This document shows, in pieces, positions 15,985 to 24,279 of a stretch of DNA of 25,880 bases. Below the pieces are notes generated by a model. The model was not told the DNA's origin. It saw only the letters and a program-made list of their open reading frames with translations, and searched no databases. The stretch's first letter is position 1, and each line of letters opens with the position of its first letter. This DNA comes from Desulfobacterales bacterium (GTDB taxonomy: Bacteria > Desulfobacterota > Desulfobacteria > Desulfobacterales > JAFDCJ01). Location of the stretch: positions 2,924,796 to 2,950,675 of the forward strand of contig CP070771.1 of NCBI GenBank assembly GCA_020345785.1, read 5' to 3'. Position numbers and translations under genes: made by a program.

Positions 15985-16000
15985 TGGTACAATTCTTGCT
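15985..16000 (+). promoter_or_regulatory. Sigma-54 (-24/-12) promoter for the ClpP-like lipoprotein gene
   Basis: TGGTACAATTCTTGCT fits the TGGYAC-R-N4-TTGCW consensus at every defined position, with exactly ten bases between the GG (15986-15987) and GC (15998-15999) pairs. Transcription would start near 16011, about 93 bases before the ATG at 16105. This implies control by an enhancer-binding ATPase. Confidence 0.65.
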
Positions 16001-16070
16001 GTATGTCACTCGGATACTCCGGAGCCATTTAAAAGTCTCGGAATTTTGCAGCTGGTCCAGCATTCCAATC

Positions 16071-16083
16071 GGGGCGAAGCCCC
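16071..16083 (+). promoter_or_regulatory. Small hairpin just before the ribosome-binding site
   Basis: GGGGC-GAA-GCCCC, followed after 8 bases by AGGAGG (16092-16097) and the ATG at 16105. A stem this close to a strong ribosome site could affect mRNA stability or translation; this is only inferred. Confidence 0.35.
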
Positions 16084-16104
16084 TAACTTACAGGAGGAAC
16101 GATT

Positions 16105-16833
16105 ATGTCTATCAGATACTTAACAATAGCTGTTTTGGCGCTTTTTCTTATCGGTTGCGCTGCAACCGGACCATTACAGCCATCACAGCCTCGTAAGGTC
16201 ATCGTTAAAGTACAGGCAACAGATTCGAAAAAAACCGAGGTCAATGAAGCTGAGGGAATCGTCAAATCCATGGAGGTTCCAAATCAGGAAGTCTATCTTT
16301 CGGAGCTGTCGTTTATTTCGCGAGACAAGGCATTCGTCAAAATTTTCTCCGAATTATCGGTGGCGGATGTCACCCGACTGTGGAGCGATATTGTTTTTCT
16401 GGAAAACAACTCGGATATTCGAGACATTAACCTGTTTATTAATTCTCCAGGTGGTGATGCCTTTTCAGGGCTTGCACTGGCAGATCAAATCGAACGCGCT
16501 AAACGCAAAGGATTTCACATCACCGCGCATGCCTCCGGCATTATTGCCAGCGCTGCAGTTCCGGTTTTTGCGGTCTGCAATGTCAGACTGGCGGCACCGG
16601 GAACAATTTTTATGGTACACGAAACTGAACTCTGGAAGTGGCCGGGCCGTGAAACGGCGTCGGATATCAACTCCCAAAACGAATTGATGATGCTTCTACG
16701 GGACCGATATATCGGCAAATTGGTAGACAACTCTAAACTGGATAAAACCAATTGGGAGCAATTGGAAAACAAAACAACCTGGTTCAGTGCAGATAAAGCC
16801 CGTGAATGGGGTCTGGTGGATAGAATAGAATAA
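16105..16833 (+). CDS. ClpP/crotonase-fold lipoprotein (periplasmic-facing serine protease-like)
   Basis: A 242-residue protein with a lipoprotein signal: hydrophobic residues 4-16 and lipobox L-I-G-C18 with Ala at +2, so export to the outer membrane is likely. Residues 105-240 are ClpP-like: I-N-S-P-G-G-D-A (112-119, oxyanion strand), H-A-S-G-I-I-A-S149-A-A (nucleophile elbow), and F-M-V-H172-E (catalytic His, as in IMIHQP of ClpP). The ClpP Asp in R-D-x-F-M-S-A is replaced by Thr in N-K-T-T-W-F-S-A (residues 222-229). A lipid-anchored ClpP without its ATPase partner is unusual; it could use a Ser-His dyad, as some SppA/ClpP relatives do, or be a non-catalytic scaffold. AGGAGG precedes the ATG. 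It is convergent with the rhomboid gene, 28 bp between stops. Confidence 0.8.
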   Translation: MSIRYLTIAVLALFLIGCAATGPLQPSQPRKVIVKVQATDSKKTEVNEAEGIVKSMEVPNQEVYLSELSFISRDKAFVKIFSELSVADVTRLWSDIVFLENNSDIRDINLFINSPGGDAFSGLALADQIERAKRKGFHITAHASGIIASAAVPVFAVCNVRLAAPGTIFMVHETELWKWPGRETASDINSQNELMMLLRDRYIGKLVDNSKLDKTNWEQLENKTTWFSADKAREWGLVDRIE

Positions 16834-16861
16834 ATAGAATTCGCCGGTCGAAATTTCAAAA

Positions 16862-17407
16862 TTACCGCTCTTTTTTTGTCCACCAGGCTGCCAGGACACC
16901 GGACATAAATCCGAAGAGATGGCCCGACCAGCTGGTTCCCGGCAAATAAGCCAACAAAGATTGAACCGCCCCGCCATACAAGATCAAAACGGCTGCGGAA
17001 ATTACCACAGCCGTCCATTCGCGACGGAATGCGCCCAGAAACATCAAAAAGCCGATCAGACCGAAAATGACTCCGCTGGCGCCGATATGAACGGTATTGC
17101 TGCCTTCGAGAAGCCAGACCAATCCGCCCCCCATCACGATAATGATCAAGAGCGCCTTGACCGCCAATCTTCGGCTGAACGACAGGGCGACCACCAGCAA
17201 GACAAAAAATGCACCGGTATTGGCAATTAGGTGAGCTAAATCACCATGCAGGAAGGGGGCAAAGAGAATCCCCGGCAAGCCATCGATATTCCGCGGCCGC
17301 AGGCCATAGAGACGAAGGTCCACGGCAGTGACCAGGTTGATGAAAAACACCAGCCAGAGGATCACCATTGCACCAAGCGCTACTCGTATATTTTGACCAA
17401 TTTTCAT
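16862..17407 (-). CDS. Rhomboid-family intramembrane serine protease
   Basis: A 181-residue, roughly six-helix membrane protein when started at the ATG at 17407; a TTG at 17470 would add 21 polar residues that do not fit the family. It shows the rhomboid marks H-G-D-L-A-H-L-I-A-N in helix 2, G-A-S-G (nucleophile Ser) in helix 4 and S-G-H-L-F-G-F (catalytic His) in helix 6. It should cleave transmembrane substrates in the inner membrane. No ribosome site is evident before the ATG. Its neighbour on the other strand is the ClpP-fold lipoprotein; no direct link is known. Confidence 0.85.
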   Translation of the reverse strand: MKIGQNIRVALGAMVILWLVFFINLVTAVDLRLYGLRPRNIDGLPGILFAPFLHGDLAHLIANTGAFFVLLVVALSFSRRLAVKALLIIIVMGGGLVWLLEGSNTVHIGASGVIFGLIGFLMFLGAFRREWTAVVISAAVLILYGGAVQSLLAYLPGTSWSGHLFGFMSGVLAAWWTKKER

Positions 17408-17938
17408 AAGGACTAGAAATTTATACAGATTTGCATAATATCCGAATTTAGCACGTATTCTTACCAACAATGAACAAGAGTGTATATCAATAATTTATCC
17501 TGAGCAAAGATTGCTGCAAAAAATTCAGGTAATCCATACAGCATCAAATCTCGATGCCGGCATTGATTCGACCCGCGTTTCACGGAATAGCGAGGCCCAT
17601 GACTTCGCCGAAACCTGATGAAAGCAGCAATTTGAATTCGAACGGTTTCCATAATCGATTTTCGTGTTGAGCAGGATCCGATTGTCTACATAGCTTACAA
17701 ATTGCCGTCTAATAAATCGACAGCTGCCAGCCGATCAAGCGTTTCCTCATTCATAAATTCATCCACATTAATCAATAAAACCTGCATTTACGAACAGCCT
17801 GACTGAATGTTGCACACGGTTGATTATGCACTACATTGTGGTATCATATTTGCAGCCGCATCTTAATAGACAGTTTTCAGCACAATATTCCAATTTGAAT
17901 TTATTTTTTCACTATACAGTTGCAGAAAGAAATTTAAG
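17408..17938. other. 531-bp gap upstream of the TIR-WD40 gene
   Basis: It lies between a minus-strand rhomboid gene and the plus-strand TIR gene, so it should hold divergent promoters. A candidate -24/-12 element lies at 17839-17854, overlapped by a weaker sigma-70-like pair (TTGATT at 17820-17825, TATCAT at 17842-17847, 16-base spacer). Two short minus-strand frames (17461-17652 and 17697-17789) have no ribosome site and no family resemblance. Confidence 0.5.
17839..17854 (+). promoter_or_regulatory. Candidate sigma-54-like promoter of the TIR-WD40 gene
   Basis: TGGTATCATATTTGCA keeps the GG and GC pairs ten bases apart and the TTGCA half, but differs from the consensus at two positions in the -24 half. 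A start near 17866 would give a 73-base leader. The overlapping sigma-70-like boxes are an alternative. Confidence 0.35.
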
Positions 17939-20827
17939 ATGGAAAACACCAAGACCTCCTCGAAAAGTCTAACGGGCATTTTCCAACGGACCAAGGGGTC
18001 AATACGGCGTGTGCTGTCTCATCATTTTGGACAGGCAGACGACGAGCGCGTGCGCAAAGCTGCAGAGTATGCACAGGGCCGCCAAGCATCGATTCGCTCT
18101 TCTTCAATGAAGTATAAAGCGTTTATCTCTTACAGCCACGCTGCGGACGGCAAACTGGCTCCGGAACTCGAACGTGGGCTCAAGCGCTTTGCGAAGCCGT
18201 GGTACCGGCTCCGCGCCATGCGGGTGTTTCGAGATCAGACCGGTTTAGCGCTGACGCCTGAGCTTTGGCCAACTATTCTCAAGGCACTCGAGGATTCGGA
18301 AAACTTTGTGGTCCTCGCATCACCCAAGGCGGCCGAGTCGCGCTGGGTCCGCAAAGAAATCGAGCACTGGCATGCAAACCGCGATCCGCGTCGAATGTAT
18401 ATCGTCCTTACGGATGGTGAGCTTCAGTGGGACAACGAGGCACACGACTACGACTGGAGCAAGACGACCTCACTGCCCGCGCTCCTCGCCGGAACCTTCC
18501 GCGAGGAGCCGCTTCATCTTGACCTCCGCTGGGCAAAGCGCAAAAACCATCTTTCGCTGCGAGAGCCTCACTTCCGCGACGCCATTGCGGAGCTGGCAGC
18601 CCCGCTCCACGGAAAAGACAAGGATGAAATCTCGGGCGAGGACGTTCGGCAGCACCGCCGCACTGTCAAGGTAGTCGTGGCGACAGTCATTTTACTTGCC
18701 TCACTTGCTGTTTGGGCCACCATTCAAGCTGTCATCGCGGAGCAACGACGTCAGACCGCCCAATCTCGCCAACTCGCAGCCCAGGCGCTGTCGCGACTGG
18801 GCCGGGAAGAATTGGACAGCGCACTGCTGCTCAGCGTGGAAGCCAACCGGGTAAAAGCAACCCAGGAAGCGCGCAAGAGTCTGCTCGCCGGGCTTATTAC
18901 CTTCCCGCACTTTGTGAGGCACCTGCGCGGACATGCCAACGAAGTCGAGGGTCTGGCCTACAGCCCGGATGGTAAAACCTTCGCAAGCGCCAGCAAAGAC
19001 GGCACCATTGTCCGTTGGGATGCAAAAACCGGAAATCAGGTCGGTGAAGCGCTGAACAGCGGCGGACATATTCTCACGAGTCTTGCACTAAGCCCTGACG
19101 GTGAAACATTGGCAGTGGGAGATCAGGATGGAACCGTTCGATACGCAAGGCTCTCCGAGAATGGGTCAAAAATGGAAAGTGTCAGAGCCTGCGAGGTGGT
19201 TTGGTCGATTGAGTTCCTGGGCGACAACGAAACCATAGCGGCAGTCTGCCGATACAGAGGCGTTACTTCGTGGCGTGTCGGATCGCCGAAGGTCCGTCGT
19301 CTAGAGCTCCCCGGGGACTGGGATACGGTTGGTGCGGCAACATTCAGCGCGGATGGCAGCGTCGTGGCGGCAAGTGGCATCGGAGGCGTGATCGCCGTCG
19401 ATCTCTCGCCGCGTCCAAAACTCAATCCAGCCAAGCTCGACTCACGCGGCGACGAGATATTGGCACTCGACGGTGCCGGCAGCCGGTTTGCTGTTGCCCA
19501 CAGGCAAACCGTGGAAATCTGGGATCGACAGTTGAACAAGCGTCGCTTTATCCTGGAGGCGCCGCGCCGTGCAATGTTCTCGGCGTTGTCGTTCAGCCTC
19601 GACGGCAAGTTGCTCGCAGCAGGCACCGAGGACCGGGAAATCATCCTGTGGTCGTTGGCAAGAACACCACGCATCGAGAGCACGCTGCGCGGGCATCGAG
19701 GCAGAATCTCTTCACTCCGATTCTCAGCGGACGGCAAAGCGCTTGTCTCCGGAGACGCCTCGGGGTTGATCGTCCAGTGGGACCTAACCAAACCCTATCG
19801 CATTATGGAGCAGCTGGGCATATCGAGCGCAAAGGACTCTGCGCTAACATTCAGTGGGGACGGTCAATCTCTCGCCTGGCTGGACGACAGCGGCGTGCTG
19901 CAACGCTGGCATCTGCGAGAGCGCAAGTTCGAGCCTCCTATTCCGGCGGACAAGTCACGCCAAATCCAAAGCTTCGCGTTCCAGCCCGGCAAGAAAGTGG
20001 TCGTGCTCGGCTTGGACGACGGCAGCATCCAGCGCTGGGATCTCGAGCACCATTCGAAGACCGGTCCATCCATCCCGGCCCACGCGGACGCGGTTACCTG
20101 GATAGCCTTCGCCCCCGACGGAGAGATTTTCGCCAGTTCGGGCTGTGCGGGCTTCAAGACCGTCACGGGCCACGGTACGGAGCATCGCCTCTGCGCTGAT
20201 TACGAGATCCGGACCTGGCGGGCGAGTGATGGAACCGAAGTCGGCGCGGCTCAACCTAAGAGCATCGCTGCGCAAACGTCATTTGCAGCACGGGGTGACT
20301 GGTCTATGGTGGATGAAACACAGGCACTCCCGCTCGAATCTATCGAGAGCTCGGCTCGCGTGGTGCACCCGAAAGACCAGGTTTTGATCGCGGCGGGATG
20401 CGGCGATTTTGACGGCACCTGCCGCACCGGTATCATCCGATTTTGGAACCTGACGACCGCAACCGCAGAGGGCCCCAGCCTGTTTGGCCACGAGACCGGC
20501 ATCAGGCGCATCGCACTGAGCCCAGACGGACAGATCCTCGCCACAGGCGATCAAGATGGCGCAATCATGCTCTGGGACGTTGGCACCAGGGAATCACTGG
20601 CACCCCCGATGAAAGGTCATCACCGCTCGATTTCCGGTCTATCGTTCAGCAGCGACGGCAACCTGCTCGTATCGGCCAGCGAAGATGACGTTGTCGTCTG
20701 GGACCTCCACCCTCAATCTCTGGTGTCTCATGCCTGCGACACCGCCAACCGCCAATTCGATGAGATGGAGTGGAGGCTGCGTTTCGATGAACCGTATCGG
20801 GCCACCTGCGGGGATTCTGGTTCTTGA
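17939..20827 (+). CDS. TIR domain - transmembrane helix - WD40 beta-propeller protein
   Basis: A 962-residue protein. Residues 1-57 are a basic extension. Residues 58-225 are a TIR domain (Y-K-A-F-I-S-Y-S-H, then V-F-R-D-Q-T-G-L-A-L at the BB loop, N-F-V-V-L-A-S-P, and S-R-W-V-R-K-E140, where Glu140 is in the place of the NADase Glu). A transmembrane helix spans about 243-267. A linker (SRQLAAQALSRLGREELDSALLLSVEANR, read in pieces) of the kind found before WD40 arrays in STAND-type proteins runs to 322. About thirteen WD40-like blades fill 325-925, enough for two seven-bladed propellers. The tail A-C-D-T-A-N-R...E-W...Y-R-A-T-C is typical of these arrays. Likely a signalling or antiphage NAD+-cleaving sensor; ligand unknown. 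Start at 17939 has no strong ribosome site; Met57 is possible. Its richer G+C (by eye) hints at transfer. Confidence 0.82.
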   Translation: MENTKTSSKSLTGIFQRTKGSIRRVLSHHFGQADDERVRKAAEYAQGRQASIRSSSMKYKAFISYSHAADGKLAPELERGLKRFAKPWYRLRAMRVFRDQTGLALTPELWPTILKALEDSENFVVLASPKAAESRWVRKEIEHWHANRDPRRMYIVLTDGELQWDNEAHDYDWSKTTSLPALLAGTFREEPLHLDLRWAKRKNHLSLREPHFRDAIAELAAPLHGKDKDEISGEDVRQHRRTVKVVVATVILLASLAVWATIQAVIAEQRRQTAQSRQLAAQALSRLGREELDSALLLSVEANRVKATQEARKSLLAGLITFPHFVRHLRGHANEVEGLAYSPDGKTFASASKDGTIVRWDAKTGNQVGEALNSGGHILTSLALSPDGETLAVGDQDGTVRYARLSENGSKMESVRACEVVWSIEFLGDNETIAAVCRYRGVTSWRVGSPKVRRLELPGDWDTVGAATFSADGSVVAASGIGGVIAVDLSPRPKLNPAKLDSRGDEILALDGAGSRFAVAHRQTVEIWDRQLNKRRFILEAPRRAMFSALSFSLDGKLLAAGTEDREIILWSLARTPRIESTLRGHRGRISSLRFSADGKALVSGDASGLIVQWDLTKPYRIMEQLGISSAKDSALTFSGDGQSLAWLDDSGVLQRWHLRERKFEPPIPADKSRQIQSFAFQPGKKVVVLGLDDGSIQRWDLEHHSKTGPSIPAHADAVTWIAFAPDGEIFASSGCAGFKTVTGHGTEHRLCADYEIRTWRASDGTEVGAAQPKSIAAQTSFAARGDWSMVDETQALPLESIESSARVVHPKDQVLIAAGCGDFDGTCRTGIIRFWNLTTATAEGPSLFGHETGIRRIALSPDGQILATGDQDGAIMLWDVGTRESLAPPMKGHHRSISGLSFSSDGNLLVSASEDDVVVWDLHPQSLVSHACDTANRQFDEMEWRLRFDEPYRATCGDSGS

Positions 20828-21185
20828 GGTAAAAGCGATGGGTGACTCCGATTCCAATCAGTGGAGATCTGAGGAAATCCGTATCCCCTTTAATTCTTGA
20901 TGATTTCTTGATATTCAGGCTTCTTGTTCGAAAAAACTTGAAGAAATCGAACAGGTTCTGCTAAGGATAAAAGAAAAAGGAAAAAGCCGGCTGGGAAGCG
21001 ATAAAGCTGGAAAGCTTGGAGGCTATAAAGCCGGGAAGCTGTTAAGCCTCTACGTTGGTATGTCCATGAGCTGGCATGCCATAATCAACCTAATGAGCTC
21101 AAGAAGAAAGATATTCTCAACAACGGACTACTGACAACTGCCAACCGACCACTGACAACAGACAACTGACAAATAGGAGGCTTTC
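20828..21185. other. 358-bp gap with AGCTGGAA and CTGACAA spacer repeats
   Basis: Bases 20985-21048 repeat words such as GGGAAGC, AGCTGGAAAGCTTGG and GCCGGGAAGCTG. Bases 21121-21172 repeat CTGACAACTG and related words, ending right before the AGGAGG (21175-21180) of the acyl-CoA dehydrogenase gene. No gene or terminator hairpin was found. Confidence 0.55.
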
Positions 21186-22388
21186 ATGTTTTTTGAAATC
21201 TCGGAAAGGGCCAAAAATCTGCAGGAGCGCCTTAAGGCATTCATGGATACGCATATCTATCCAAATGAAGCGGAGTATTATCGGCAGCTGAATGAAGGCG
21301 ACCGCTGGAAAGTGATCCCCCTGGTGGAAGAACTCAAGCAAAAAGCGAAATCCGAAAATCTCTGGAATTTGTTTCTGCCGGAAAGCGAGCACGGCGCCGG
21401 ACTGACCAATTTGGAATACGCACCGCTTTGCGAAATCATGGGTCGGGTGCCCTGGGCACCGGAGGTTTTTAACTGCGCTGCGCCCGATACGGGCAACATG
21501 GAAACTCTTGTGCGATACGGCGATGAAGCGCAGAAAGAGCAATGGCTGAAACCGCTGCTGGAAGGAAAAATCCGCTCGGCTTTCTGCATGACCGAGCCGC
21601 TGGTGGCGTCATCGGATGCCCGCAACATTGAGGCCAGCATCGTCCGCGACGGTGACGAATACGTAATAAACGGACTTAAATGGTGGTCGTCCGGCGCCGG
21701 TGATCCCCGCTGCGAAATTTACATTTTCATGGGTAAGACGGACCCCGAGGGCCATCCGTACCGCCAGCAGTCGATGATCCTCGTACCCCGGGATACCCCC
21801 GGCATCACTATCAAACGGATGCTGCCGGTTTTCGGGTATGACAGCGCTCCCCACGGACACGGTGAAATTGAATTTAAGGATGTTCGCGTCCCGGCATCCA
21901 ACATTCTGCTGGGTGAAGGCCGAGGCTTCGAGATTGCCCAGGGACGGCTCGGACCGGGGCGAATCCATCATTGCATGCGCACCATCGGGGTCGCGGAAAG
22001 AGCCCTGGAGGAAATGTGTCGGCGGGTTAAATCCCGCGTGGCTTTCGGACGCCCGCTGGCCGAAATGGGCCAGATACGCCAAGATATTGCCACCTCACGC
22101 TGTGAAATAGACCAGGCCCGGCTGCTCACCCTCTATGCCGCCCACCGCATGGACACAGTCGGAAATAAAGTCGCACGATCTGAAATCGCAGAAATCAAAG
22201 TCGTGGCACCGAATATGGCTTTGAAAGTCATCGACCGCGCCATCCAAACCCACGGTGGAATGGGGGTCTGCGACGACACCTGGCTGGCGGCGGCCTATGC
22301 CCATATTCGGACCCTGCGTCTGGCCGATGGTCCGGACGAAGTTCATCGCGAAGTGATCGCCAGACTGGAATTAAGGAAAGAATCATGA
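21186..22388 (+). CDS. Acyl-CoA dehydrogenase, ACAD10/11-LvaC type
   Basis: A 400-residue FAD enzyme. The fold marks are present: [17 protein letters not shown] (FAD/substrate loop), [11 protein letters not shown], the R-V-A-F-G-R-P-L block, and Q-T-H-G-G-M-G-V near the C-terminus. The end reads [10 protein letters not shown], in which Asp stands where medium-chain enzymes have the catalytic Glu; this D-G-P-D-E-V-H motif is typical of the ACAD10/11 group. That group removes phosphate from 4-phospho-acyl-CoA to give an enoyl-CoA, rather than performing plain beta-oxidation. The stop overlaps the start of the APH-type kinase by ATGA, so the two are translationally coupled. AGGAGG lies six bases before the ATG. 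The 4-hydroxyacyl-CoA role is inferred from family and context. Confidence 0.8.
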   Translation: MFFEISERAKNLQERLKAFMDTHIYPNEAEYYRQLNEGDRWKVIPLVEELKQKAKSENLWNLFLPESEHGAGLTNLEYAPLCEIMGRVPWAPEVFNCAAPDTGNMETLVRYGDEAQKEQWLKPLLEGKIRSAFCMTEPLVASSDARNIEASIVRDGDEYVINGLKWWSSGAGDPRCEIYIFMGKTDPEGHPYRQQSMILVPRDTPGITIKRMLPVFGYDSAPHGHGEIEFKDVRVPASNILLGEGRGFEIAQGRLGPGRIHHCMRTIGVAERALEEMCRRVKSRVAFGRPLAEMGQIRQDIATSRCEIDQARLLTLYAAHRMDTVGNKVARSEIAEIKVVAPNMALKVIDRAIQTHGGMGVCDDTWLAAAYAHIRTLRLADGPDEVHREVIARLELRKES

Positions 22389-23425
22389 AAACCGATGCCA
22401 AATTAACCCCGGTTCGCGAGGTTCATCGCTTTGATGAGCGCGCGCTGGACAGTTATCTAAAAAACAAATTAAAGGGCTACCAGGGCCCTCTCACCGTCCA
22501 GCAGTTCGAAGGAGGACAGTCAAATCCCACCTTTCTCCTGACCGCCGGCGAAAAAAAATATGTATTGCGCAAAAAACCGCCCGGCAAACTCCTGCCGTCG
22601 GCCCACCAGGTGGATCGCGAATTCCGGGTGATGAAGGCCCTAGATAAATCAGATGTACCGGTTCCCAAAATGTACTTTCTGTGTGAGGACGAAAAGGTAA
22701 TCGGAACACCGTTTTTTGTAATGGAACATGTTCAAGGCCGCCTTCTGGAAGACATCACATTGCCAGGTATGACGCCCGAAGAAAGGCACGCCATATATTT
22801 CGATATGATTCGGGTATTAGCGGCATTGCACTCGGTGGATTATGCCGCCCTGGGACTCGAAAATTACGGCAAACCGGGCAATTACTTCAGCCGCCAGATC
22901 GGCCGCTGGTCCAAACAATATGTGGCGGCCAAGACCGACGAAATCCCTTCCATGGAGCGTCTTATGGAGTACCTGCCGGCCAACGTGCCCGCAGATGATA
23001 CCAGCTGCATCGTTCACGGTGATTATCGCATGGGTAACATGCTTTTTCATCGTACTGAGCCGAAAGTAGCCGCTTTGCTGGACTGGGAGCTTTCCACCCT
23101 CGGTCATCCCCTCGGCGATCTTGGCTACTGCTGCATGTTCTATCGTTCCGGAATTGTCGGCAGGGTCAGCCTGGATGGCCTGACTGGCCCTTCGACCGGC
23201 ATTCCGACCGAAGAAGAATTTTTGGCGGAATACTGCCGCTTAAGCGGCCGTTGCGGCATACCCAACTGGAATTTTTACCTGGCCTTTTCATTTTTCCGCC
23301 TGGCCAGTATTCTGCAGGGCGTTTATAAGCGAGGACTGATGGGCACCGCCAGCTCCACCGAAGCCATTCAAAGGGGCAGCATGGCCCGCGAAATCGCGGA
23401 TCTTGCCTGGAAATTGATCGAATAA
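22385..23425 (+). CDS. APH-type kinase, LvaA/ACAD11-N-terminal-like (probable 4-hydroxyacyl-CoA kinase)
   Basis: A 346-residue phosphotransferase of the aminoglycoside-phosphotransferase fold. Y-V-L-R-K-K-P-P-G (59-67) carries the ATP-site Lys. V-H211-G-D213-Y-R-M-G-N218 is the Brenner catalytic loop, and L-L-D233-W-E is the metal-binding Asp; the following [12 protein letters not shown] is the form seen in ACAD10/11-linked kinases. LvaA of Pseudomonas uses this fold to phosphorylate 4-hydroxyvaleryl-CoA, and in animals the kinase and dehydrogenase are fused as ACAD10/11. Here they are split, with a 4-base overlap. The ribosome site is AAGGA inside the end of the preceding gene. A small LvaB-like partner was not found. 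The substrate is inferred. Confidence 0.75.
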   Translation: MKTDAKLTPVREVHRFDERALDSYLKNKLKGYQGPLTVQQFEGGQSNPTFLLTAGEKKYVLRKKPPGKLLPSAHQVDREFRVMKALDKSDVPVPKMYFLCEDEKVIGTPFFVMEHVQGRLLEDITLPGMTPEERHAIYFDMIRVLAALHSVDYAALGLENYGKPGNYFSRQIGRWSKQYVAAKTDEIPSMERLMEYLPANVPADDTSCIVHGDYRMGNMLFHRTEPKVAALLDWELSTLGHPLGDLGYCCMFYRSGIVGRVSLDGLTGPSTGIPTEEEFLAEYCRLSGRCGIPNWNFYLAFSFFRLASILQGVYKRGLMGTASSTEAIQRGSMAREIADLAWKLIE

Positions 23426-23505
23426 GAATTTTGGCCCTAAATTTTTTCTTACACATTGACGTTAAAATAAGAATCATGCATCGTGCTGTACGATTCGATC
23501 AGATT

Positions 23506-23592
23506 CTGGATACTGGTTTCTGGATACTCGATTTAAAAAAGGAAGTTATCCTAATTTTATCCAGAATCGGGTAACAAGTATCCAGCATCCCG
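23506..23592. repeat. CTGGATACTGG inverted spacer repeat, copy 2
   Basis: Bases 23506-23525 are identical to 13685-13704. The reverse theme ATCCAGAATCGGG and GTATCCAGCATCC follows at 23560-23592, so the unit is again an imperfect inverted repeat with arms about 35 bases apart. It lies in the 239-bp gap between the kinase and phosphatase genes. Confidence 0.65.
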
Positions 23593-23664
23593 TCGGTTAG
23601 GGCACAATTTATCGCTTTCACAATAGCATTATTCCGGATTCCTACAATTGCGGACTGAAAGATT

Positions 23665-24213
23665 ATGGCAAAACTTTATCTGGTAAGGCACGGCAGGGCC
23701 GCTTCCAGCTGGGGATTGGAAGAAGATCCCGGCCTTGACGCATTGGGCCGCGCACAGGCCGAGGCGGCTGCTCAAAGGTTGGCGTCGCTGGGACAGCTTC
23801 CCATTATAACCAGCCCGCTGAAGCGGGCGCGGGAAACGTCTGCACCGTTGGCCGCAGTTTGGCGCATCGAGCCTATAATTGAACCACGCGTCGGGGAGAT
23901 ACGATTTCCTTCCGAAACTCCGGCCGACAGAGTCCGCTGGCTCAAAGAAGTGATGGCTGACCAATGGTCAAATCTCAGTCAGGACCTTCAGGCATGGCGT
24001 CTGGATGTGATCGAGACGCTCTATGCGATCAGAACGGACAGTGTGATTTTCAGCCATTTTATTGCCATCAACGTCGCGGTTGGTTTTGCCGTCGAAGATG
24101 ACCGGGTCGTCTCTTTCAGACCGGACAATGCCTCGATCACTGTTTTGGAAACAAATGCAATTAACATAAATCTTTTAAAGCGAGGAGATGAAGCGGATAC
24201 CCGGGTGAATTAA
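23665..24213 (+). CDS. Histidine phosphatase-superfamily protein (SixA/CobC-like)
   Basis: A 182-residue protein. L-V-R8-H9-G10 at the N-terminus is the phosphohistidine motif. R54 and R56 (SPLKRARET) bind phosphate. E78 in R-V-G-E-I-R is the likely acid, and S-H131-F is the second His. These are the complete marks of the branch-1 histidine phosphatase family. It is near the SixA/GpmB size. A phosphatase beside a 4-phosphoacyl route could recycle or correct phosphorylated intermediates, but a separate role (SixA-like) is equally possible. The ribosome site is weak. It follows the kinase gene after a repeat-filled gap, so a shared transcript is not certain. Confidence 0.82.
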   Translation: MAKLYLVRHGRAASSWGLEEDPGLDALGRAQAEAAAQRLASLGQLPIITSPLKRARETSAPLAAVWRIEPIIEPRVGEIRFPSETPADRVRWLKEVMADQWSNLSQDLQAWRLDVIETLYAIRTDSVIFSHFIAINVAVGFAVEDDRVVSFRPDNASITVLETNAININLLKRGDEADTRVN

Positions 24214-24279
24214 TAATAGGAGCGTAATTAAGTCGACATTAAAATAGCTTTTGGGAATGCCAAGGCATGCCAATCTGGC

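Larger units (their letters stand above)
15607..16104. other. 498-bp divergent gap with sigma-54-type promoter
   Basis: No gene is supported. It lies between a minus-strand hydrolase and a plus-strand lipoprotein gene, so it should contain both promoters. It holds the -24/-12 element at 15985-16000, a 10-base palindrome CAAAATTTTG at 15888-15897 (about 90 bases upstream of that element, in the range for an activator site), and a small hairpin at 16071-16083. Confidence 0.6.

Noticed and set aside
17461..17789. Two short minus-strand frames (63 and 30 codons) in the gap before the TIR gene
   Set aside because: The 30-codon frame (17697-17789) reads acidic and gene-like at first sight, but neither has a ribosome site or a recognisable domain; they could be gene remnants, which I cannot show.
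19123..19791. Minus-strand 222-codon frame opposite the WD40 blades
   Set aside because: Antisense shadow with no domain or ribosome site.
19270..20199. Plus-strand 309-codon frame within the TIR-WD40 gene
   Set aside because: It is an out-of-frame reading of the WD40 array, very rich in Arg, with no recognisable domain.
21072..21090. Possible sigma-54 promoter (TGGCATGCC) before the acyl-CoA dehydrogenase
   Set aside because: The GG is present but no GC follows at the required ten-base spacing.
20828..21185. Open frame of about 70 codons (near 20910-21130) through the AGCTGGAA repeats
   Set aside because: Much of it is repeat-encoded, there is no start with a ribosome site, and nothing resembles a protein family.
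21609..22082. Minus-strand 157-codon frame opposite the acyl-CoA dehydrogenase
   Set aside because: Antisense to a clear family member; no supporting signals.
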